A DNA stretch of 64,000 nucleotides, taken from contig NZ_QPLT01000017.1 in the NCBI RefSeq assembly GCF_003666015.1, positions 1-64,000 on the forward strand, in the 5' to 3' direction. Position 1 is the first letter of the stretch. Each line of letters starts with the position of its first letter. A program made the position numbers and the translations under genes. A model generated the notes under the pieces. That model searched no databases. It had not been told where the DNA came from and worked only from the letters and a program-made list of their open reading frames with translations. Origin of the DNA: Halorubrum sp. Atlit-26R. GTDB lineage: Archaea; Halobacteriota; Halobacteria; Halobacteriales; Haloferacaceae. Shown one piece after another: positions 1-7,281 of the stretch.

Positions 1-130
1 GAAGACAGTGTAGCACAACGTGTTTCCAGCGGGCGAACCCGCCGCTGGCGGGCTCGCCCGCGTGCTTTCCCAACGCTTGTTTGACTAGGCGACGACACTG
101 CTCAACGAAGTCGAGGAGATCGACTTCCAT
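1..130 (-). CDS. IS5-family transposase, N-terminal part (runs off window)
   Basis: The minus-strand frame opens at an ATG (130-128) and stays open to the window edge, giving about 43 residues that begin MEVDLLDFVEQC and continue through GKHAGEPASGGFARWKHV. From memory this matches the N-terminus of haloarchaeal IS5-type transposases, which later carry the DDE catalytic domain, outside this window. A near copy of the first ~25 residues and of its upstream DNA recurs at 41690-41860, where it is joined to another gene. Whether this copy is complete cannot be seen. Confidence 0.6.
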   Translation of the reverse strand, partial: MEVDLLDFVEQCRRLVKQALGKHAGEPASGGFARWKHVVLHCL

Positions 131-211
131 GGACAGAATCGATTTCCTCGGCTTCGTCCTTCTACTCCGTGATAACAGCTGATTAGATCGCTATTCAACA
201 CAGCAATTCAA

Positions 212-562
212 ATGACACCTGAGGCCTACATCGGGGAACGGCGGCAAGGCCGACTAGTCGTTGTGCGGGTACCCGAAGGAACGCGACTAACGCCTGATCG
301 AAGCCTGGAACTCACAAATCACAGTCCGAGCGGATTCGAGGTTGGATACTGTGGCAGTGGTCCGGCGCAACTCGCGCTCGCACTCCTCCTCGACTACACG
401 GGTGACGAAGCGTTCGCCCTCGACCACTATCAGGAGTTCAAAACCGAGGTCGTGAGCCAACTGGACTGTACTGGGTCCGACGAGTACTGGCGACTCACCG
501 CCAGTGAAATCGACGCAGTCCCTCACGAAACACCCGACGAACCGGTCGCACCGACTATCTAA
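212..562 (+). CDS. DUF6166-like haloarchaeal protein
   Basis: This 116-residue soluble protein of unknown function contains the block LTNHSPSGFEVGYCGSGPAQLALALL (positions ~31-57), which I recognise as typical of the DUF6166 family of haloarchaeal and phage/plasmid proteins. No catalytic motif is visible. The ATG follows an A-rich stretch, and the next gene starts 22 bp after the stop, so the two probably share a transcript. The family call comes from memory of the motif, not a search. Confidence 0.75.
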   Translation: MTPEAYIGERRQGRLVVVRVPEGTRLTPDRSLELTNHSPSGFEVGYCGSGPAQLALALLLDYTGDEAFALDHYQEFKTEVVSQLDCTGSDEYWRLTASEIDAVPHETPDEPVAPTI

Positions 563-583
563 ACCGATCACCGAGAGCAATCT

Positions 584-865
584 ATGTCAGAACACACTCA
601 GCAGGCTGATACGAACGCTGAATCGACAGAAACCAGTGAGCAGCCGTCACGTACGGAGTACGTCGAACGTAGTGACGTCGGCGTCTCCCTCACCGTGAAG
701 CTCAAACGTGGAACCGGAACTCGAGATCAGGACGAGGTGATTGCGAAGGCGAAAGGTAAGACCCTCGAAGACGCCCGCGAGGACATGGAAATCCTCCGGG
801 AGTACATCCACGATCTCGCTGAGGACGCCCGCCAGATCCAGCCAGCAGACCCACACAAAGAGTAA
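584..865 (+). CDS. Small acidic haloarchaeal protein (DUF7389-like)
   Basis: A 93-residue, highly charged protein with a disordered, T/E-rich first 25 residues followed by a conserved-looking core, EYVERSDVGVSLTVKLKRG, and a helical C-terminus (DAREDMEILREYIHDLAEDA). It resembles a small family common on haloarchaeal plasmids, which I believe is DUF7389. It has no known function, signal peptide or metal site. It lies 22 bp after the DUF6166-like gene and 37 bp before an HTH gene, suggesting one small operon. Confidence 0.65.
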   Translation: MSEHTQQADTNAESTETSEQPSRTEYVERSDVGVSLTVKLKRGTGTRDQDEVIAKAKGKTLEDAREDMEILREYIHDLAEDARQIQPADPHKE

Positions 866-902
866 TACTTTTGTCTGTTACACAAATTTGTGTATCTATA
901 GA

Positions 903-1568
903 ATGTATGAAGTGTGCGGTGAGAAGGAATTCAAGGTCCTCCTCGCGCTCGACCCAGGCGATTCCATCTCCGGCGTCGCACGGAAGATCGACGAGAATCG
1001 GGAGACGATTCGGCGCGTCGTGAACCGTCTCGAGGAGGCCGGCTACGTCGCGTATGATGATGGTCTCCAGTTCCTTGATCAGACGATTCGGGATGTCGGG
1101 CTCGAATTCCTGGCCGCAGCAGCGGCTACCTCACCGCCGTCAATCTCGGAGGCGTACGTCCTTCCGCAGTTCGCCGGCATGGACTACGCATTCACCGCTA
1201 TCGATGCAGTCTACGTCTGGACTCGCGGTGGCTATCAGGTCGCTCGCGAACCGCAGGACTATCCGCTGTTCATCGCCGTCCACGAGTCCGATTTTGACGC
1301 CTGGACGGCGTTCTTCGACCGATTTGAGATCCCGACTGCGGAGGAACGCCAACCTGCCGCCGAATTCGACGGTGCCATCCAGATCGTCCTCGAGCCCCGT
1401 TCAGAAATCGAGGCCGAGATGGTCGACGGACGACCCGTCATCCCGCTTCAGGACACCGTGGCGTTCGCAAACGAGTACTACGCGACCTTCGAGTCCGCAC
1501 TCGACATGCTCGGCCGGATGTACGACGACGTCGATACAGATGCGAACTATCGCATGGAGCCTGCCTGA
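903..1568 (+). CDS. Helix-turn-helix protein, AbiEi-like layout
   Basis: A 221-residue protein. Residues ~10-55 form a winged helix: GDSISGVARKIDENRETIRRVVNRLEE, then GYVAYDDG as the wing. Residues ~80-215 are an alpha/beta domain without a recognised catalytic motif. An N-terminal HTH with a larger C-terminal domain recalls AbiEi-type antitoxins, but no nucleotidyltransferase toxin gene follows, so that role is only a guess. The ATG at 903 was chosen because the longer in-frame extension overlaps the previous gene and has no coding character. An upstream TTTGTGTATCTATAG stretch could hold the promoter. Confidence 0.7.
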   Translation: MYEVCGEKEFKVLLALDPGDSISGVARKIDENRETIRRVVNRLEEAGYVAYDDGLQFLDQTIRDVGLEFLAAAAATSPPSISEAYVLPQFAGMDYAFTAIDAVYVWTRGGYQVAREPQDYPLFIAVHESDFDAWTAFFDRFEIPTAEERQPAAEFDGAIQIVLEPRSEIEAEMVDGRPVIPLQDTVAFANEYYATFESALDMLGRMYDDVDTDANYRMEPA

Positions 1569-1727
1569 AATCAAAATTCAACGACAGACCGCATTCGGCG
1601 ACGACGGCCAACTCAAAGTGAGCGAGACGAGCGTCTACCTCCCGCCGGCGTAACGCATCGTGCTGTTTTTGTGCCCCCAGAAAGGGCGGGGGCTCAAGCC
1701 AGTGAGTCCTCCGAGAAGGAGATTATC

Positions 1728-2075
1728 GTGAGTCAACAACAGCGTCCGAACGACGTCTCAATCGACGACATTCCACTCGACGTATCGAATACCCAATCAG
1801 GCGAAGTCGATTCCGCTGAGGTACCCGAAGAGATCGAATCGATCACCCGTGGGCTCGCCGGTGAGCATCCACCGACCAATCCGCTCATCGTGCTGAAGGC
1901 AGCTCGCTGGTGGTACATCCATGGAAAGGGCGGCACCGATCCCGCCTTTCGATGGGCCATCGAGTGGGCGCGGCACCTCGCGACCGACACGCCCAGCGAC
2001 GTCGAACACTTCAACGAGTTCCTCGAGTACCTCGTCACGGTTGGCTTCGGGGACGAACCCCACGAGCTCCGCTAA
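1728..2075 (+). CDS. Conserved haloarchaeal hypothetical protein
   Basis: A 115-residue protein starting at GTG 1728, with GGAG 8-12 nt upstream; an in-frame ATG at 1671 would add 19 residues. The N-terminus is polar and low-complexity. The C-terminal half (PPTNPLIVLKAARWWYIHGK, then FRWAIEWARHLATDT) is helical and looks like the conserved part. No catalytic residues are recognised. It ends directly at a hairpin and T-run that probably terminates this leftmost gene set. Function unknown. Confidence 0.6.
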   Translation: MSQQQRPNDVSIDDIPLDVSNTQSGEVDSAEVPEEIESITRGLAGEHPPTNPLIVLKAARWWYIHGKGGTDPAFRWAIEWARHLATDTPSDVEHFNEFLEYLVTVGFGDEPHELR

Positions 2076-2091
2076 CCGCAAGCGGTTTTTT
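2074..2091 (+). terminator. Hairpin plus T-run after 1728-2075
   Basis: AACCGC and GCGGTT can pair (4-6 bp, small loop) and run straight into six Ts at 2086-2091. The hairpin sits on the stop codon of the upstream gene. This is the usual form of an intrinsic terminator; haloarchaea often need only the T-run. Confidence 0.5.
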
Positions 2092-2159
2092 GTGCGCCCC
2101 GGAGGGTGCGGCGCGTCTTGAACTGACGCAGTCGCGGTAAACTCGATTCGGTGAATACA

Positions 2160-3089
2160 ATGGCTACGACTAGTGATTCGTCGGTCTCCTTCGACCAGAC
2201 CGACACGCGATCCGACGAGATGAACAGTACGATCGAACAGTGGATCGACGACCTCGTCGTCGGCGTCGACGACGCGCAGGCTAGCGCGGAGTTCCAGGAG
2301 TGGCTCGACATCCAGAGTCGCTTTCACGACTACTCCTACCGGAACACGCTCCTCATCAAGCAGCAGTGTCCCGAGGCGAGCCGGGTGGCGGGCTACCGTA
2401 CGTGGCAGGAGGAGTTCGACCGCCACGTCAAGGAGGGCGAGTCGGCCATCTGGATCTGGGCGCCGATCATCACCAAGCAGTGCCCGGAATGCGAGAACTC
2501 GCCGAGCTACCACGAGGACAGTGACTGTGAGTACGACGAGACACCGTCCGAGGACTGGTCCAAAGGTCTGGTTGGCTTCAAGCCCACAGCTGTCTTCGAC
2601 GCCTCCCAGACCGAGGGCGAGCCGCTTCCCGAACTCGAAACGGAGGCCACTGGGGATGGCGAAGGGTTGGTGCCCGTACTCACGGCTGCAGCTGATGACC
2701 TCGGCGTGAGTGTGGAGATCGTCGACGCTGCCGAATGGGACCATGGCGACGCGAAGGGTATCTGTAAACATCAGAAGCCAGACAATGACCGCCCTGTCGT
2801 CGAGGCGAAAGCCCGTGAGAATCAGGCCGACCTGGCGGTAACACTCGTTCATGAGTACGCTCACGCGCTGCTTCATGACGATGTCGACGACGCGACTGAG
2901 CGCGCGAAACGAGAGGTGGAAGCCGAAGCTGTGGGGTACATCGTCGGGCGGTACTGCGGACTCGACACCAGTGGGTCAGCGTTCTACCTTGCCGCGTGGC
3001 AGGACGACGACTCGGTGGTCCTCCAGGAGCGTCTCAGTCGAATCAGTTCGTGTGCACAGGATATCATCGGAGTGGTTACTGAGGGCTGA
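2160..3089 (+). CDS. ArdC-like protein with zinc metallopeptidase domain
   Basis: A 309-residue protein. Residues ~15-110 form an ArdC-like N-terminal domain (FQEWLDIQSRFHDYSYRNTLLI, then RVAGYRTWQ and WIWAPI). In plasmid ArdC proteins this domain binds single-stranded DNA and helps the plasmid evade restriction. A cysteine-rich insert (CPECENSPSYHEDSDCEY) follows. HEYAHALLHD at ~231-240 is an HExxH zinc site, and EAEAVGYIVG supplies the third ligand region, as in ImmA/IrrE-type peptidases. A GTG at 2151 could add three residues. The gene fits the plasmid context beside an Orc origin and is followed by the first 42-bp inverted repeat. Confidence 0.8.
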   Translation: MATTSDSSVSFDQTDTRSDEMNSTIEQWIDDLVVGVDDAQASAEFQEWLDIQSRFHDYSYRNTLLIKQQCPEASRVAGYRTWQEEFDRHVKEGESAIWIWAPIITKQCPECENSPSYHEDSDCEYDETPSEDWSKGLVGFKPTAVFDASQTEGEPLPELETEATGDGEGLVPVLTAAADDLGVSVEIVDAAEWDHGDAKGICKHQKPDNDRPVVEAKARENQADLAVTLVHEYAHALLHDDVDDATERAKREVEAEAVGYIVGRYCGLDTSGSAFYLAAWQDDDSVVLQERLSRISSCAQDIIGVVTEG

Positions 3090-3107
3090 CCCAACATCTC
3101 TTCCAGT

Positions 3108-3149
3108 TTAACCAACAAACGGAGGTAACTACTGCTCTTTGTTGGTTAA
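3108..3149. repeat. 42-bp inverted repeat, copy 1
   Basis: TTAACCAACAAA (3108-3119) is repeated exactly in reverse complement at 3138-3149, with an 18-nt spacer. Copies at 6682-6723 and 9394-9435 have the same 10-bp outer arms and exactly the same 42-bp length. This copy lies 18 bp after the ArdC-like gene. Confidence 0.85.
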
Positions 3150-3456
3150 GTTTATCAGCGCCCGCCGAGGGGCGGAGGCGCATTCTCACCTCCGTCGAGA
3201 GCGTCTTAATTTCTGTTAAGGGCGTATTCCTCGGGGCGCAGAAAACTACAGACAGCGGTGAGGACAGCCTAGGTATCTAATACATCACCGCTGGTGACTG
3301 TAGCTACGTGATGGCCATTCACAACTCACAGTCAGGCACCCGCCTCGGAGAAGTACTTCCACTCCGCTCGCCCGAAGTATAAGTCACAGAGTCTCAAATT
3401 TTGAGGAGAGGGAGCACCGCTGAGTCGGTTTCAACAACCAGATCAGCTCTAAAACA
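3150..3456. other. Non-coding stretch
   Basis: No convincing gene. It contains a GC-rich segment with runs such as CCGCCGAGGGGCGGAGG, a GCGCCCGCC start, and an A/T-rich element near 3390-3400 that could be promoter DNA for the zinc-ribbon genes downstream. Confidence 0.4.
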
Positions 3457-3672
3457 GTGTCACACGCTCCCTCTCCCCTCGAAGTAGCCCGTGAACTCGT
3501 GAGAATGAGTCCTAATGACCCAGAGACGGTCCGTGGCGACTGCTCGTTCTGTGGCGAGACAGTCACCGGTCGGCACGCAATCATCCACTATGAGACCGCT
3601 GACGGTGGCCCTGGCGTGTGGGCCGAATGTCCAGGCTGTGGCGAGATCGTTGACCCAACCGATGCTCAGTAA
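3457..3672 (+). CDS. Small zinc-ribbon-like protein
   Basis: A 71-residue protein with two cysteine pairs, CSFC (~28-31) and CPGC (~59-62), spaced as a zinc ribbon, and a histidine-containing segment between them (GRHAIIHYE). I chose GTG 3457; ATG 3505 (MSPNDPETVRGDC) is an alternative that keeps the zinc site. It overlaps the start of the next small zinc protein by 11 bp, so the two are probably translated together. It may bind nucleic acid or a protein partner; the function is unknown. Confidence 0.6.
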   Translation: MSHAPSPLEVARELVRMSPNDPETVRGDCSFCGETVTGRHAIIHYETADGGPGVWAECPGCGEIVDPTDAQ

Positions 3673-3817
3673 ACAGTTCATCCAGCAGATCGTCAGACCT
3701 GAGCCGTCATCAACAGTTCACCACGAGTGCCGTCACTGTGGGTGCAGCGTGGAGAAAGACGTCGATGAATGTCCACAGTGTGGCTCTGACGAGATTGCGG
3801 CCTACGACCTGGAGTAA
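3662..3817 (+). CDS. Rubredoxin/rubrerythrin-like zinc ribbon protein
   Basis: A 51-residue protein in which HECRHCG and DECPQCGSDEI supply a four-cysteine zinc ribbon close to that of haloarchaeal rubrerythrin-like small proteins. The ATG at 3662 lies inside the last codons of the preceding zinc-ribbon gene, in another frame, which suggests translational coupling. No enzyme domain is attached, so a structural or regulatory role is more likely than electron transfer. Confidence 0.6.
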   Translation: MLSKQFIQQIVRPEPSSTVHHECRHCGCSVEKDVDECPQCGSDEIAAYDLE

Positions 3818-3904
3818 TTGCTGAAGGGCTCACAGTTGGTGGAAGGAGTCCAATACCTTATGTAGCACCCGAACGCTAATATGGCCCCAATTGTTACATA
3901 AGGC

Positions 3905-4252
3905 ATGGAGCAGCCGTCACCACCCACCTCGCTCCCGAAGTATCTCGCTGAGGGGCTTCCAAAACAGGACACGGAGACGCTCCAAGAGGTACAGAGCTAC
4001 GTCGAGGCGCTCATCGAGTATCGCGACCAGTCGGTTGACACCGAGGAGCTCCCCGAGACTGCCGAGCCCGTCGAGGGGTCTGATAGCGAAGGAAGCGGGA
4101 CCGTCGTCAAAGAGAAAGTCACCTGTGGCGACGCGAGCTGTAAATGTGCCAGCGGAGACCCCGCGGATATGCACGGCCCGTATCTCTATCGCTATTATCG
4201 TGAGAATGGGACGATGAAATCAGAGTACATCGGGAAGCCGGGAAGTGAGTAG
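3905..4252 (+). CDS. DUF6788-like protein
   Basis: A 115-residue protein whose C-terminus (VTCGDASCKCASGDPADMHG, then PYLYRYYRENG) I recognise as the DUF6788 family. Its C-x(4)-C-x-C cluster may hold a metal. The N-terminus, SLPKYLAEGLPKQDTETLQE, is helical. An ATG follows a T/A-rich segment (GTTACATAAGGC). A partial second copy of its 3' end lies 230 bp downstream at 4482-4600, pointing to local duplication. Function unknown. Confidence 0.75.
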   Translation: MEQPSPPTSLPKYLAEGLPKQDTETLQEVQSYVEALIEYRDQSVDTEELPETAEPVEGSDSEGSGTVVKEKVTCGDASCKCASGDPADMHGPYLYRYYRENGTMKSEYIGKPGSE

Positions 4253-4364
4253 TGGTGAGTCGGCCGACGTAACGAGGAGAACACGCCACGGTCGACATCG
4301 ACTAACGAGCATCCCGGGGAGAGGTACGCTTTTCACTGTACGGCTACCTAGATAACGGTATATA

Positions 4365-4469
4365 ATGAACTGGGACAGTGAGCGAGAGATGGCGAAGGAC
4401 GTCGAGGAGAACGAAGAACTGTACGAGGCGCTCGCAGACGACGATACCGACGACGACGAAGAGTATTGA
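4365..4469 (+). CDS. Putative 34-residue acidic protein
   Basis: An ATG after a TATATA-like stretch opens a 34-codon frame rich in D and E (MNWDSEREMAKDVEENEELY, ending DDDTDDDEEY). The composition is typical of haloarchaeal small proteins, but acidic runs also arise by chance in this GC-rich DNA. It sits between the DUF6788-like gene and its partial copy. No domain is recognised. Confidence 0.4.
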   Translation: MNWDSEREMAKDVEENEELYEALADDDTDDDEEY

Positions 4470-4481
4470 CCTCCTCCTCCG

Positions 4482-4600
4482 CGTAAATGTGCCAGCGGAG
4501 ATCCAGCTGATATACACGGCCCGTATCTCTATCGCTACTATCGTGAGAACGGCACAATGAAATCGGAGTACGTCGGGAAGCCAGAAAGTGAGTAGTGGTG
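4482..4600 (+). pseudogene. Duplicated 3' fragment of the DUF6788-like gene
   Basis: The sequence from GTAAATGTGCCAGCGGAGA to the stop and TAGTGGTG repeats the last ~110 bp of 3905-4252 with about a dozen substitutions. It encodes KCASGDPADIHG-PYLYRYYRENGT without the N-terminal two thirds and has no start codon in frame. This is a leftover of a tandem duplication with an internal deletion. Confidence 0.75.
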
Positions 4601-4643
4601 TTGGAGGTTTGTCATAACCACCCGTTCGTGCCAACCTACGGTC

Positions 4644-5081
4644 CTAGACTTCCCCGCGAAGGGCGTCATCAACGACATCAGCGAACGCAACGTTCTCACG
4701 CACCTGTTGCATCTCGACGGTGACGCGGTCTCCGACACTCGTTTCGGGAACGATCACGACGTAACCGTGCTCAACTTTCGCGATCCCGTCACCTTGGTCA
4801 CCGAGATTCTCGATTTCAACGTCTCGCTGTTCACCTTCCTCGACAGGCGGGCCGTCGTATTCGTGTTGCTGAGCAGCGTGGTCATCTGACTGAGTGACCT
4901 CAGTCGTGTCGGTGGCTTCGGTATCGGACGTCGATGTCGATATGAGCGCAACACGGTATGTTTTATCCTCAGAGAGTGTCCCGGTGGCTATCTCACGGTC
5001 TGGCACAGGTATCTGGTAGGTGCCATCGTCCTCCTCAACAGTCCCAGTATACAGTGTTTGGAGCGTCTCAGAAATGTCCAT
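4644..5081 (-). CDS. TRAM-domain protein
   Basis: A 145-residue protein. Residues ~85-140 (VEIENLGDQGDGIAKVEHG, then YVVIVPETSVGDRVTVEMQQ) form a TRAM domain, an OB-like RNA-binding fold. In haloarchaea this is common as a free small protein and is thought to act as an RNA chaperone or bind tRNA/rRNA. The N-terminal 45 residues form a separate beta-rich segment, followed by a polar linker. The start is ATG 5081. It is convergent with the DUF6788 region. Confidence 0.85.
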   Translation of the reverse strand: MDISETLQTLYTGTVEEDDGTYQIPVPDREIATGTLSEDKTYRVALISTSTSDTEATDTTEVTQSDDHAAQQHEYDGPPVEEGEQRDVEIENLGDQGDGIAKVEHGYVVIVPETSVGDRVTVEMQQVRENVAFADVVDDALRGEV

Positions 5082-5184
5082 AAATCGCGTATTGTGTTGA
5101 TTCGTGCCAGCTGACTTGTTTCTAGCGTTTCTAGTGCTCTCAACTGAACACCGTCGGTCTGATCAAGGTTCCCGAGAGACCACT

Positions 5185-5478
5185 TCAGGACTCATCGCCA
5201 GCATCAAACACGGCCGCAAAGTCTTCGAGAAGCTCCTGTGGCGATCGCTCATCACTACGAGACGGGAGTGGAGCTTCCCAGCATTCGATCTCGAGCGTGC
5301 GCGCATTCGACACCGACTCCGGTTCGGTTGTCACATTGAAAATCCCGGTATGATAGATCGCCAGCAGTCGCTGCTCATGAACGGTGACGTAATCGATTCC
5401 GGCCCGGTCCAGGACTGTTGAAACATTAGTAGGCTCAGATAACGAGACAGAGACGCTTGGAGACGGCGAGTCGGTCAT
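5185..5478 (-). CDS. Haloarchaeal hypothetical protein
   Basis: A 97-residue acidic protein starting at MTDSPSPSVSVSLSEP; a longer frame begins at 5514 but reads through what looks like promoter DNA. The sequence alternates strand-forming segments (YVTVHEQRLLAIYHTGIFNV) with a helical C-terminus. No motif is recognised. It lies on the same strand as the origin-associated gene upstream (159 bp gap) and the TRAM gene downstream (~100 bp). Confidence 0.55.
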   Translation of the reverse strand: MTDSPSPSVSVSLSEPTNVSTVLDRAGIDYVTVHEQRLLAIYHTGIFNVTTEPESVSNARTLEIECWEAPLPSRSDERSPQELLEDFAAVFDAGDES

Positions 5479-5636
5479 ACCAGGTCCTAGGTCTATTCTA
5501 CTGATAAAACCCAACTTGAGTACGATCCGGATACACCATCTGGCCAGTTGCCGTGGCCGGTCTGTCGTCTCCCAACGAGTACGATAGAACAGTCCTCCCG
5601 CAGTCTCGGCCGTGACAGTATCCGCCCAGACGCCGG

Positions 5637-6620
5637 CTACCCACCAGTTGAACGAGTATGGAAGGATGTCCCGGAGTCAAAGCTGGTGAGCTCGGTGATA
5701 CGCTGCTCTAACTCTTCGATCTCAGCTTGGAGCTCGGTTGTGTCTTCGTCGGCTCCAGCTAACTGATCTTTCAGCCCTTGGAGACGGCTTTCTTTCATTT
5801 CGTCGTCGACGTCGGCCTTCCGTACATACTCGCTCTCTTCAATCTCGTAGACATCGGATTCAGAGAGTGACGTTACCTCCAACGCGTCATCGAGTTTGCT
5901 CGTGTCGACGCTCATCACCCGCTCAGGGTCGATCCCTTCTGCTTCCAGTAGCTCAAGGACTGCTTCGTCATCTTTGAGTGTTCGATTCCGACGGACAGCC
6001 CGTTGAACGGACCCGTATTGACCACTCACAGGTTGATCGTGATGGAGGCGGTCAAGCAAGACGCCACGGACCTCCTGCCGAAGATCGTTGGCGTTGCGCT
6101 GGACGTCGGACAGCAGCGTGTAGAGATTCACGAGCGTCGGCACGTCTAGTTCGGTGAGTGACGTCACATCGTGCTGCTCGAGTGCGTCGATCAACAGGAG
6201 GGCATCTGCATAGACCGGGATATCGGGCTCTTCTCGTGGACCATCGTCGTGTTCAACCGTGTGCGCCTCGACAAGCGGCGACGGTGTTGGCGTCTCACTT
6301 TCGGAGAGGGTCCCGTCCCGGTCGTCGATAGTGAATCGCGGATGGAGACTCATGACGGTGGCATACGGTTCAGCCCCGGGTGGGAGGCGATCGAGATCGA
6401 ACGACCCAGTCGCATCGTCAACGCGCTCAAACAGCGTCTCAAACTGCTCTCGCTGGAGCGGGACGGTCTCACTGTCGCCCTGATACTCGATCAGTACTCG
6501 GTGTTGCTGGACGTCGGTGATGTGAAACGGCTTCTGAGAGAGCGGAGTGAGGAGTGTAGCGTCTGCTGGAAGCTCCTCCACGTTGTCGAGGAGATTGTCC
6601 CACGTCACTCGAAACGACAT
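5637..6620 (-). CDS. Origin-associated coiled-coil protein
   Basis: A 327-residue protein of a kind I recall beside haloarchaeal orc1/cdc6 genes. Residues ~1-75 form a compact beta-rich domain, ~120-180 a helical segment, ~205-270 the conserved block (RAVRRNRTLKDDEAVLELLE, then SESDVYEIEESEYVRKADVD), and ~270-315 a coiled coil (LQGLKDQLAGADEDTTELQA). It is transcribed away from the origin boxes and the divergent orc gene. It might help origin function or segregation, but its role is inferred only from position. A nonsense-mutated fragment of a homologue lies at 11215-11398. Confidence 0.65.
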   Translation of the reverse strand: MSFRVTWDNLLDNVEELPADATLLTPLSQKPFHITDVQQHRVLIEYQGDSETVPLQREQFETLFERVDDATGSFDLDRLPPGAEPYATVMSLHPRFTIDDRDGTLSESETPTPSPLVEAHTVEHDDGPREEPDIPVYADALLLIDALEQHDVTSLTELDVPTLVNLYTLLSDVQRNANDLRQEVRGVLLDRLHHDQPVSGQYGSVQRAVRRNRTLKDDEAVLELLEAEGIDPERVMSVDTSKLDDALEVTSLSESDVYEIEESEYVRKADVDDEMKESRLQGLKDQLAGADEDTTELQAEIEELEQRITELTSFDSGTSFHTRSTGG

Positions 6621-6681
6621 ACTGGCGATTCAGTACTGCGAGACAAAAACATACGGGCGTACGTGATTGAGCTCACCGTGA

Positions 6682-6723
6682 TTAACCAACAGATAGCAGC
6701 AGAAGCGCCAGTTTGTTGGTTAA
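6682..6723. repeat. 42-bp inverted repeat, copy 2
   Basis: TTAACCAACA (6682-6691) and TGTTGGTTAA (6714-6723) are perfect inverted arms 22 nt apart. The spacer contains GCAGAAGCG, also present in copy 3. It lies 61 bp upstream of the start of the origin-associated gene and about 100 bp before the first origin box. Confidence 0.85.
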
Positions 6724-6825
6724 TGGCTCGAACTTGTCCTCAGAGGATCTTTCCAAGATCTCCGACACCGCCTAGGTGTGGGGTGACAGAGGTCGTTTCG
6801 CGAGTTCCGTCTGTCCTGATTACTA

Positions 6826-6852
6826 CCCCACCCCCCACTTTTCACGAGAGTT
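6826..6852 (+). repeat. Origin recognition box 1
   Basis: A C-rich tract followed by CACTTTTCACGAGAGTT. It has the same orientation as boxes 2 and 3. Confidence 0.8.
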
Positions 6853-6920
6853 CTCGAATATATCCAGCACACAACTAAAATCGAGAGCTACAGTTCACCA
6901 AGCACACGATTGTCTGCTAC

Positions 6921-6946
6921 CACCCACCCCACTTTTCACGAGAGTT
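6921..6946 (+). repeat. Origin recognition box 2
   Basis: CACCCACCCC followed by ACTTTTCACGAGAGTT, in the same orientation as box 1. The core begins 95 bp after that of box 1. Confidence 0.8.
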
Positions 6947-7001
6947 GCTCCAGCTCTCGTTTCTCTGTACGAACATACCAACGTGGTCGTACTGTCTACA
7001 A

Positions 7002-7030
7002 CCCCCCACCCCCCATTTTTCACGAGAGTT
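7002..7030 (+). repeat. Origin recognition box 3
   Basis: A C-tract followed by ATTTTTCACGAGAGTT; one base of the core differs (T for C before the T run). Same orientation as boxes 1 and 2. Confidence 0.8.
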
Positions 7031-7196
7031 GCTATTAGAGACGAGGTAGTGAAACGATGTCTGCTACTCTCTTAGCACTCTTCTACAGCACAATTAACCG
7101 CTATAATAGCCGTGCGGGTATGGTTCCGAGCGATGTGGTATAAAGGTTTGCGTGTTAGTAAAGGGATCTCGGCCCTCCCCACCGTCTTTACCGCGG

Positions 7197-7224
7197 AACT
7201 CTCGTGAAAAGTGGGGGGAGGGGG
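7197..7224 (-). repeat. Origin recognition box 4 (inverted)
   Basis: AACTCTCGTGAAAAGT followed by a G-tract, i.e. the reverse complement of boxes 1-3, closing the origin on the orc side. Confidence 0.8.
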
Positions 7225-7281
7225 TTCGTCATCTCTGTCTAGTTTTGTTCGCGAATACTACCGTATCTGTGTGGTGTATCT

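Larger units (their letters stand above)
6826..7224. other. Replication origin with four origin recognition boxes
   Basis: Three direct copies of a box with core ACTTTTCACGAGAGTT, preceded by a C-tract (6826-6852, 6921-6946, 7002-7030), face one inverted copy (7197-7224) across ~165 bp that include an A/T-rich stretch (ACAATTAACCGCTATAATAG). The G-tract plus TTTCACGAGAGTT form matches haloarchaeal origin recognition boxes bound by Orc1/Cdc6, and the orc gene starts 58 bp beyond the last box. The asymmetric 3:1 layout brackets the likely unwinding element. This is the probable replication start of the replicon. Confidence 0.85.

Noticed and set aside
1569-1653. Protein-like tail QRQTAFGDDGQLKVSETSVY after the HTH gene
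   Set aside because: Too short and without a start; may be a remnant but not enough to call a gene.
1797-2876. Long minus-strand frame (359 codons) opposite the ArdC-like gene
   Set aside because: It is antisense to two well-supported genes and has the composition expected of a high-GC shadow frame.
6171-6878. Plus-strand frame of 235 codons opposite the origin-associated gene and reaching origin box 1
   Set aside because: Antisense to a conserved protein and overlapping binding sites.
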